A DNA stretch of 5,381 nt from an uncultured Collinsella sp. (GTDB lineage: Bacteria > Actinomycetota > Coriobacteriia > Coriobacteriales > Coriobacteriaceae): the NCBI GenBank assembly GCA_938036665.1, contig CALHWR010000036.1:1-5381 (forward strand). Direction: 5' to 3'. Below, piece after piece: positions 1-4,479 of the stretch. The notes below the pieces were generated by a model. It was not told the DNA's origin. It searched no databases and saw only the letters and a program-made list of their open reading frames with translations. Position numbers and translations under genes: made by a program. Position 1 is the stretch's first letter, and each line of letters starts with the position of its first letter.

Positions 1-23
1 GGCACCGAGCCGTCATCGAGATT

Positions 24-59
24 GAAGAAGGGGGAGGCCTCGCGGCCTCCTCCTTCTTT
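24..59. terminator. Strong hairpin terminator, possibly bidirectional
   Basis: A 16-bp stem (24-39 with 44-59) closes on a TCGC tetraloop. All pairs are Watson-Crick except one internal G-T and the outermost G-T. The G/A-rich left arm and C/T-rich right arm give a stable RNA hairpin. The plus-strand right arm ends in TTCTTT and is followed by TGCGTTTG, so the T tract is broken. It most likely ends an upstream plus-strand gene lying mostly outside the window. A TGA at 23-25 directly before the stem would be a natural stop for such a gene, but the reading frame cannot be established from so few bases. It also lies 64 bp past the stop of the minus-strand gene at 124, so it may serve both directions. 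Confidence 0.7.
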
Positions 60-123
60 GCGTTTGCGGGGCGTGAATGACTCAATTACACCAGACGATC
101 TTGTTGTTTTCGGTATTGAGCCT

Positions 124-591
124 TTATTTAAAGAAAATAAATCGTATAACAAGGGCAACTGCTATGGCCGCAATGATCATAAGCAGGATTGTCAGCTGAT
201 GCTGCTTGCGTCGTTTACTTGACGAAACGAAGATTGATTTTCCCTGTTTTGGAGTCTCGAGATAGCGAGCCGAATGCGTCAAGGTTTGCTTGGGTCGAGG
301 CCCTCTTTGTTGATGAGCGGCGGATGCTTTCATCGGCTCATCACTAGCTGCGCTGTTTTTAGATAATGGTGCGTCTTTCAGATATACAGGGTCTCCCGAG
401 GCAACGCCCATATGTTTACGTCCCGTTTGGGCTTCTTCGAGCGTTTGATATCGGTTTCTTGTCACATATTTGGGCTCTGGGTCATTGATGGGCTCTTGCG
501 AGATGTGGGGGCGATGGAACCGTGGCGGCTGCGTAGAAGTATCTTCGCCCTGCGTCGGCATAAACATATTGTTCTGGTTTTGGTCGTCCAT
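124..591 (-). CDS. Unrecognised protein with a single C-terminal membrane anchor
   Basis: 155 residues; I do not recognise the family. Residues 1-125 are polar and rich in Gln, Pro, Ser, Thr, Arg and Lys, with no obvious hydrophobic core, so they are probably disordered. A basic cluster KRRK (about 126-129) precedes one hydrophobic segment at about 132-153 (TILLMIIAAIAVALVIRFIF), with the protein ending one Lys later. By the positive-inside rule this suggests a tail-anchored protein with its bulk in the cytoplasm. Short islands that look less random are RYQTLEEAQTG (about 47-57) and SARYLETPKQGKSIFV (about 107-122), which may be the conserved parts. The ATG at 589-591 has an AAAGGG ribosome site (596-601) four bases upstream. 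A plausible promoter lies at 661-690. It is transcribed divergently from hsp20 and looks less GC-rich than tilS. No catalytic motif is visible, so a scaffold, adaptor or envelope role is only a guess. Confidence 0.75.
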   Translation of the reverse strand: MDDQNQNNMFMPTQGEDTSTQPPRFHRPHISQEPINDPEPKYVTRNRYQTLEEAQTGRKHMGVASGDPVYLKDAPLSKNSAASDEPMKASAAHQQRGPRPKQTLTHSARYLETPKQGKSIFVSSSKRRKQHQLTILLMIIAAIAVALVIRFIFFK

Positions 592-641
592 GATGCCCTT
601 TAGCTCGTTACCAACAACGTGTACGCGCTCATTGTAAGCCC

Positions 642-677
642 CTTGTTATTTGTAGCTGCGAACATACTTGTTATTTA
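642..677. repeat. Direct repeat of a 10-bp word around the minus-strand promoter
   Basis: CTTGTTATTT occurs exactly at 642-651 and again at 668-677, 26 bp apart start to start. On the minus strand it reads AAATAACAAG. One copy lies in the spacer of the predicted minus-strand promoter and the other just downstream of its -10 box. That is a placement typical of operator half-sites, but no known regulator site was recognised. Confidence 0.5.
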
Positions 678-690
678 AGCTCTGGCTCAA
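661..690 (-). promoter_or_regulatory. Candidate housekeeping promoter of the 124-591 gene
   Basis: Read on the minus strand, TTGAGC (plus 685-690) and TATGTT (plus 661-666) resemble -35 and -10 hexamers with an 18-bp spacer. They match TTGACA at four of six positions and TATAAT at four of six. Transcription would begin near 654 and give a leader of roughly 60 bases. Assignment is by eye only. Confidence 0.4.
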
Positions 691-763
691 AGAACCTTAA
701 CCTTACTAAAACCTGAGTCATACACGCTTAGATATGCTTATAGTACTGGACTCAAAAAACTTT
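683..763. repeat. Imperfect 16-17 bp direct repeat in the divergent control region
   Basis: TGGCTCAAAGAACCTT at 683-698 recurs as TGGACTCAAAAAACTTT at 747-763, with one inserted base and two substitutions, 64 bp apart start to start. The first copy overlaps the predicted -35 of the minus-strand gene. The second lies upstream of the AT-rich boxes preceding hsp20. This suggests a shared regulator for the two divergent genes. The core resembles one arm of the HspR-type site (CTTGAGT-N7-ACTCAAG), but the standard inverted arrangement is absent. Confidence 0.45.
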
Positions 764-810
764 ATAGTCGATGTATATATGAGCACTGGGTGGGCATATA
801 TAAGAGCGTC
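747..810 (+). promoter_or_regulatory. AT-rich probable promoter region of hsp20
   Basis: Two -10-like runs are visible, TATATAT (774-780) and TATATAA (797-803), 23 bp apart. Neither has a convincing TTGACA-like box 16-18 bp upstream, so an activator, an alternative sigma factor or a weak -35 is possible. The second box would place the start near 809 and give a leader of about 60 bases. No CIRCE (TTAGCACTC-N9-GAGTGCTAA) or CtsR site was found. The region is placed by position and composition, not by a clear consensus. Confidence 0.3.
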
Positions 811-844
811 AAAAGAAGTCCCAGTCACCTAGAAGATGGCTCGG

Positions 845-862
845 CAGTCCTTAAAAGGAGTG
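845..862 (+). promoter_or_regulatory. Short hairpin masking the hsp20 ribosome binding site
   Basis: In the leader RNA, CA (845-846) pairs with UG (861-862) and UCCU (848-851) pairs with AGGA (856-859). A G-G mismatch (847/860) lies between the two helices, and the loop is UAAA (852-855). The paired AGGA is the centre of the Shine-Dalgarno sequence AAAAGGAG that serves the ATG at 869. Such a weak hairpin could melt on heating, as in simple RNA thermometers of small heat-shock genes. It does not carry the U-rich ROSE or fourU signatures. Confidence 0.35.
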
Positions 863-868
863 GTAAAC

Positions 869-1300
869 ATGGCAAGCATGGTTCCTTATCGTTCGGTTTT
901 TGGCGTTCGTCCTTCTGCTAGCTCGCTGTTCGATTTGTTTGATGATATGACCGATCTTGCAAACAACTCGATTGCTTCCAAGGCGTTCCCCGTTGACGTT
1001 GAGGACAAGGGCGATGGTTATGAGGTCAAGGCCTATCTGACCGGCGTCGCTAAGGATGATATCGACGTTGAGCTTAACGAGGGCCGCCTGTCGATTAGCG
1101 TGAACGTTGTGGAGGACGAGGAGAACGAGGGCAAGAACTTCCTGCAGAAGGAGTTTAGCTCGTACAGCGCGACGCGCGGCGTGTATCTAAAGGACGCTTC
1201 GAGCGAGGGCCTCTCGGCTAAGTACGCTGACGGCATCCTGACCGTTACGGTTCCCAAGATCGTCGAGAAGAAGAACGTTACGAAGATCTCCATCGACTAA
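869..1300 (+). CDS. hsp20: Small heat-shock protein, Hsp20/alpha-crystallin family
   Basis: 143 residues. This is an ATP-independent holdase chaperone that binds unfolding proteins in the cytoplasm and passes them to the Hsp70 and ClpB machinery. The alpha-crystallin domain spans about 40-130: it opens with FPVDVEDKGDGYEVKAYLTG, has a conserved-type Arg at 103 (ATRGVYL), and ends with the family signature A-x-x-x-GIL (119-124, followed by TVTVPK). The C-terminal I-x-I motif that docks between dimers is present as ISI (140-142), one residue from the end. The short N-terminal arm is rich in Phe, Leu and Asp. I chose the ATG at 869 because AAAAGGAG (853-860) sits eight bases upstream. An in-frame ATG at 836 would add 11 residues encoded over that ribosome site and has no good site of its own. 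The gene appears monocistronic, followed by a strong terminator. Confidence 0.95.
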   Translation: MASMVPYRSVFGVRPSASSLFDLFDDMTDLANNSIASKAFPVDVEDKGDGYEVKAYLTGVAKDDIDVELNEGRLSISVNVVEDEENEGKNFLQKEFSSYSATRGVYLKDASSEGLSAKYADGILTVTVPKIVEKKNVTKISID

Positions 1301-1326
1301 CTTCGTTGGTGTTCTGCGCTATTAAA

Positions 1327-1374
1327 AGACAGCAAAAGGGGCTGGGAAGCGATTCTCGGCCCCTTTTGCTGTCT
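1327..1374. terminator. Bidirectional terminator between convergent hsp20 and walJ
   Basis: A perfect 16-bp inverted repeat (1327-1342 with 1359-1374) extends inward by six more pairs, including two G-T, to a GCGA loop of the stable GNRA type (1349-1352). The AAAA and TTTT tracts lie within the stem on either side of GGGGC/GCCCC, so each strand carries a GC-rich hairpin with a T tract. It begins 26 bp after the hsp20 stop and ends 8 bp before the walJ stop, so it plausibly terminates both. Confidence 0.9.
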
Positions 1375-1382
1375 AGGACAGT

Positions 1383-2192
1383 CTATTGAATGGTTGCCGG
1401 CTGATACTGACTCGCAGGGCGTATCGAGAGTTTTCGCGATCCTTGGAGAAGGGTTGCGGAGCTGCCGACCTCGTCATCCAGGGTTGCGGCCAGAGCTTTG
1501 GCATAGCTTTTAACGGTAAGGCTCGGACGATTGTTATCTTGGCTGATATGCATGGCAATGAGCTGTTCGGTGCGATCGGTAACAAGTTCGCGCGCGGCTT
1601 CGGCGGCTTGACCATTGGAGAGGTGTCCCCTTGCAGACAGGATGCGCTCCTGAAGAAAGCGGGGATATTCTCCCTCGCGCAGCATGGCCACATCGTGGTT
1701 GCTTTCGAGCGCGAGGACTCGACAATCTTTGAGGGTGTTCATGGCTTGGCTCGATAGCTCTCCGGTGTCGGTGGCAAACCCAATGGAATCATCGAGAGCA
1801 TTGAATCGATAGCCGACCGGATTGATGACATCGTGTGATGTTGAGTAGGTTTGCACGTGGATGCCGGCAATGGATAGGGCGTCACCGGGATCGAATTCCT
1901 CGACAAGCAAATGCGAAAGATTTTCTTTGCTCGAAAGAGTGCCCCTGCTGGCAAAGAGGGGGCCGTGCCAGTGCTTGCACCAGACATCGAGGCCCTTGAT
2001 GTGATCGCTATGCTCATGAGTAATGAGAAGAGCCGAGACGTTGTCTGCCGAGAGCCCCAGTTCTGCCATGCGCTTTAATGTCTCGCGGCGAGACAGTCCG
2101 TCATCGACCATAATGAGCCCCTGCGGGCCCTCGATGAGTGCGCAGTTGCCTTTAGAGCCACTGCCGAGGATATGAAGGTGCAGGCGAGACAT
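1383..2192 (-). CDS. walJ: WalJ/YycJ family metallo-beta-lactamase-fold nuclease
   Basis: 269 residues, close to the roughly 265 usual for YycJ/WalJ/VicX. The metallo-beta-lactamase motif is THEHSDH (58-64, H-x-H-x-D-H). Further likely metal ligands are His120 (STSHD), Asp142 (ATDTGEL) and His190 (GHLSN). GSGSKGNC near the N-terminus and ALESNHDV (161-168) are hallmarks of this subfamily. Members have been described as DNA exonucleases linked to mismatch repair; in Firmicutes the gene accompanies the walRK two-component genes, but no walR or walK is seen here. The start at 2190-2192 gives the family-typical MSRLHLHILGSGSKGN beginning. A 27-residue upstream extension would run into tilS on the opposite strand and is not family-like. 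The ribosome site is weak (GGA at 2198-2200). The gene is divergent from tilS and convergent with hsp20, so it is probably transcribed alone. The exact substrate here is inferred from the family. Confidence 0.9.
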   Translation of the reverse strand: MSRLHLHILGSGSKGNCALIEGPQGLIMVDDGLSRRETLKRMAELGLSADNVSALLITHEHSDHIKGLDVWCKHWHGPLFASRGTLSSKENLSHLLVEEFDPGDALSIAGIHVQTYSTSHDVINPVGYRFNALDDSIGFATDTGELSSQAMNTLKDCRVLALESNHDVAMLREGEYPRFLQERILSARGHLSNGQAAEAARELVTDRTEQLIAMHISQDNNRPSLTVKSYAKALAATLDDEVGSSATLLQGSRKLSIRPASQYQPATIQ

Positions 2193-2240
2193 AAGATTCC
2201 AAAGGATACAATGGGTGCGAACGAATAGAGGAGGAAGCAA
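2193..2240. promoter_or_regulatory. 48-bp divergent intergenic region of walJ and tilS
   Basis: This short gap must carry initiation signals for both genes. For tilS, AGGAGG (2229-2234) is a near-perfect ribosome site six bases from the ATG and fixes that start. TACAAT at 2207-2212 is a good -10 candidate and would give a leader of about 20 bases. Its -35 would fall inside the walJ start codon region (about 2184-2189), where no TTGACA-like box is seen. For walJ no convincing promoter is visible, and its signals may lie within the start of tilS. Confidence 0.4.
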
Positions 2241-3782
2241 ATGCCAACGGTATCTCAGCATTATGGACACCATGCTGCATCGTGGGCTGATGATAAAGCC
2301 TTGGCAACGCGGCAGACGGCTGCCCCCGTGGTGCTCATGGTATCAGGTGGTGCGGACTCGACGGCTTTGCTCCTTATGGCGTGCACATCAAAGTTGGATA
2401 TTCTGGATGGGCGTGGTGTGGCCCCCATCGCGCGCGAGCGACTGCACGTGCTGCATGTGAACCATCATCTGCGCGGGGAGGCATCCGATGGCGACGAGGC
2501 CTTCGTGCGTGAGCTCTGCGCGCAATATGGTCTACCGCTGTGTGTTGAGCATGCCTATTTTGATGATGAATCGGGCAATATCGAGGCGGCTGCCCGCGAG
2601 GTGCGCTATGCCGCGGCGCGAAGGTATGTTCGCGAGCTCTGCGCCCAGACGGGGGCACCGCGAACGGCGGCTCGTATCTGCACCGCGCACACGTCTTCGG
2701 ATCGCGCGGAAACGTTTTTGATGAACGCGATTAAGGGTTCGGGGCCCGCTGGTCTATCGAGCATACCTCGCCGGAGGAATATCGTGGTGCGTCCCTTGCT
2801 CGACCTGACTCATGATGAGCTCGTAGGCTATCTGCAGGTGCATGGTCAACCGTGGCGTGAAGATGAAAGCAACGAGGACGTTTCGTACTTGCGCAACTAT
2901 GTGCGCCATCGGGTGATGCCGGTGGTGGCGCAGCGCAACGCGAGCGTCTGTAAGACGATTGGCGCCGCCTGCGAGATCTTAGGCGATGAGGATGCCTTTC
3001 TTTCCCAGCTTTCCGCACAGGCGTTCCGAAGCTGCCTGCGTAAGGAGGCGGCGGGTGCACTGGTCCTTGACGCTCGTCGACTGGCCGCGGCTGAGGTGGT
3101 AATCGCGCGGCGCATCGTGAGACTGGCGATTAAACGCATCGATCCGGACGCTCGTCCAGAGATGCGACATGTGGAGCGAGTCCTTTCCTGCGTTGCCGAG
3201 GGCGCCGGCTCGGTCACGCTTCCGGCGGGGATTGACGCACGCATTGAGTTTGGCATGCTGGCGTTTAAGGCGCCGGTGGCTCGCGAGGGCCTGGTCGCGG
3301 ACTGGGTTACCGTACCCGGTCGTTTGCCGTTGGGCGGGGGACGTGTGCTGGTCGCAGAGCCGATGGCCGTTGAACCGGGATGCGATATCGTGCGCCGCGC
3401 CCGTGAGCTTGCGGCTGCCGGGGAAGTGACAGCTTTGGTAGACGCGGCTGCCCTGGGTTTTGCCGACAGCGATAGTGAGCGGATCCTGGCGGGCTCGCGT
3501 GGCGAGATCCCTGCCGAGGCGCGATTGGCGCGCCTGTGGGTGGACGGTCCCGCACCGGGAGATGTGATGTGCCCGTTGGGGATGAACGGCCGAAGCAAGA
3601 AAGTGTCAGACCTGCTGAACGAGGCTCGTATTCCCGTTTCTGAGCGCGCAGGCGTTCCTGTGGTGAGAACGGCTCCGGGAGGTGCCGTGGTATGGGTCGC
3701 CGGAGTTCGCGCGGACGAGCGTTTTAAGTGCACGGCCGCAACGCGCGTGGCATATCTGCTCCGCGTGGTCGATGCGGAATAG
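2241..3782 (+). CDS. tilS: tRNA(Ile)-lysidine synthase
   Basis: 513 residues. TilS uses ATP and lysine to convert C34 of tRNA-Ile(CAU) into lysidine, so the tRNA reads AUA and is charged with isoleucine; it is normally essential. The N-type PP-loop SGGADS (35-40) binds ATP. Then come HVNHHLRG (72-79), the helix around AAREVRYAAARRY (117-129), TAHTSSDRAET (148-158), KGSGPAGLSSIP (165-176) and VVRPLLDLT (182-190). DESNEDVSYLRNYVRHRVMP (208-227) is the classic end of the catalytic part. A linker region follows, and the C-terminal domain is marked by GMNGRSKKVSDLLNEARIP (447-465) and VWVAGVRADERF (484-495), making this the long form of the enzyme. The usual second His and the Gln of the HHxxDQ motif are replaced by Thr151 and Arg155, but Asp154 and Glu157-Thr158 remain. 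The start is set by AGGAGG six bases upstream. It heads the tilS-hpt-ftsH cluster. Confidence 0.96.
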   Translation: MPTVSQHYGHHAASWADDKALATRQTAAPVVLMVSGGADSTALLLMACTSKLDILDGRGVAPIARERLHVLHVNHHLRGEASDGDEAFVRELCAQYGLPLCVEHAYFDDESGNIEAAAREVRYAAARRYVRELCAQTGAPRTAARICTAHTSSDRAETFLMNAIKGSGPAGLSSIPRRRNIVVRPLLDLTHDELVGYLQVHGQPWREDESNEDVSYLRNYVRHRVMPVVAQRNASVCKTIGAACEILGDEDAFLSQLSAQAFRSCLRKEAAGALVLDARRLAAAEVVIARRIVRLAIKRIDPDARPEMRHVERVLSCVAEGAGSVTLPAGIDARIEFGMLAFKAPVAREGLVADWVTVPGRLPLGGGRVLVAEPMAVEPGCDIVRRARELAAAGEVTALVDAAALGFADSDSERILAGSRGEIPAEARLARLWVDGPAPGDVMCPLGMNGRSKKVSDLLNEARIPVSERAGVPVVRTAPGGAVVWVAGVRADERFKCTAATRVAYLLRVVDAE

Positions 3783-3803
3783 CGTCCCACGCCAGCTATT
3801 CTG
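3775..3803 (+). other. Hairpin across the tilS stop codon
   Basis: CGGAATAGC (3775-3783) pairs with GCTATTCTG (3795-3803), giving nine pairs of which one is G-T, around an 11-base loop. The seven inner pairs are perfect. The TAG stop of tilS (3780-3782) lies in the left arm. The loop also contains GCGT/ACGC complementarity (3782-3792), which offers an alternative fold. No T tract follows, so this is at best a weak or partial terminator, or a structure that protects the 3' end. Confidence 0.35.
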
Positions 3804-3833
3804 TGCGACGTTGACGGTATTCCCGCGCTGATG

Positions 3834-3873
3834 GCGTACGGGCTGGAAAATATACCCCGTGCGCTGCTAGAAT
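3834..3873 (+). promoter_or_regulatory. Candidate hpt-ftsH promoter with overlapping dyad
   Basis: TAGAAT (3868-3873) preceded by TGC forms an extended -10 element (TGnTAGAAT from 3865). TGGAAA (3844-3849) is a weak -35 at 18-bp spacing. Transcription would start near 3880, about 50 bases before hpt. A nine-pair dyad (3834-3842 with 3856-3864, one G-T) brackets the -35 and ends just before the extended -10. It could be an operator, or a hairpin in read-through RNA from tilS. No T tract follows it. The rest of the 147-bp gap shows nothing else clear. Confidence 0.4.
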
Positions 3874-3929
3874 GTGAAGTTCGCGTCCATACGGCGGTGT
3901 GTGGGCGATAAGCACAAGAAAGGGTTGTC

Positions 3930-4478
3930 ATGGCTTCTCAACATCCGGATATCGAGAAGGTTCTGTTTACGCAGGAGGATATCGACGGTATCGTCTCTCG
4001 CCTAGGCGAGCAGATTACTCGCGACTACGCGGGTAAGGATCTGGTGCTGATTGCGGTCCTGCGCGGCGCCGTGGTCTTTATGGGCGACCTGATGCGCAAG
4101 ATCGAGCTGCCGACCAACATCGATTTCATGGCCGTTTCGAGCTATGGCGACGGTGTGAAGTCCTCGGGCATCGTGCGTATCATTAAGGACCTGGATATCG
4201 ACATCCGCGGTCGCGACGTGCTGATCGTCGAGGACATTCTGGACTCGGGCCTGACGCTCAAGTATCTGATGAAGAACCTCGAGAGCCGCAAGCCCGCTTC
4301 GCTGGAGGTTGCCGCCTTCCTGTGGAAGGACGTTGAGGACCGTACCTCGGCCGTCACGCCCAAGTATGTTGGAACCCATTGCCCCGATGCCTTTGTGGTG
4401 GGCTACGGCCTCGACTATGCCGAGCGCTATCGTAACCTTCCGTATCTGGGCATTTTGAAACCGGAGGTTTATTCGTAA
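3930..4478 (+). CDS. hpt: Hypoxanthine(-guanine) phosphoribosyltransferase
   Basis: 182 residues, the normal length for bacterial Hpt/HprT. It joins hypoxanthine or guanine to PRPP to give IMP or GMP and pyrophosphate in cytoplasmic purine salvage. The PRPP-binding signature is [14 protein letters not shown] (97-110) with the acidic pair Glu101-Asp102. [11 protein letters not shown] (44-54) forms the pyrophosphate-binding loop region, and SSYGDG (70-75) starts the flexible loop that covers the active site. Lys133 and the [20 protein letters not shown] segment (155-174) hold and stack on the purine. The ATG at 3930 has AAAGGG (3919-3924) five bases upstream. The stop TAA (4476-4478) is one base before the ftsH ATG, so the two are almost certainly co-transcribed and may be translationally coupled. 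Choice between hypoxanthine and guanine as preferred substrate cannot be made from sequence alone. Confidence 0.96.
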   Translation: MASQHPDIEKVLFTQEDIDGIVSRLGEQITRDYAGKDLVLIAVLRGAVVFMGDLMRKIELPTNIDFMAVSSYGDGVKSSGIVRIIKDLDIDIRGRDVLIVEDILDSGLTLKYLMKNLESRKPASLEVAAFLWKDVEDRTSAVTPKYVGTHCPDAFVVGYGLDYAERYRNLPYLGILKPEVYS

Positions 4479-4479
4479 G

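Noticed and set aside
1..25. Possible 3' end of an upstream plus-strand gene stopping at TGA 23-25
   Set aside because: A stop directly before a terminator is attractive, but about eight codons cannot identify a frame or product. Another frame stays open to a TGA at 78-80.
22..222. Plus-strand ORF of 66 codons
   Set aside because: It begins inside the terminator stem with a TTG start, lacks a ribosome site and overlaps the end of the better supported minus-strand gene.
412..603. Plus-strand ORF of 63 codons antisense to the membrane-protein gene
   Set aside because: It has no ribosome site and lies wholly against a gene with a convincing start, composition and membrane helix.
836..868. N-terminal extension of Hsp20 from the ATG at 836
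   Set aside because: It has only a weak ribosome site, and the extension encodes the strong ribosome site of the ATG at 869, where family-like sequence begins.
592..868. CIRCE or CtsR operator upstream of hsp20
   Set aside because: I looked for TTAGCACTC-N9-GAGTGCTAA and for tandem GGTCAAA heptads. Only fragments such as GAGCACT (781-787) are present.
2193..2273. 27-residue N-terminal extension of WalJ
   Set aside because: It runs through the tilS ribosome site and start on the opposite strand. The family-typical N-terminus begins at 2192.
2897..3931. 344-codon minus-strand ORF opposite tilS
   Set aside because: It is a shadow of a GC-rich gene. The translation is Ser/Thr/Arg/Ala-rich without domain-like pattern, and the sense strand encodes a clear TilS.
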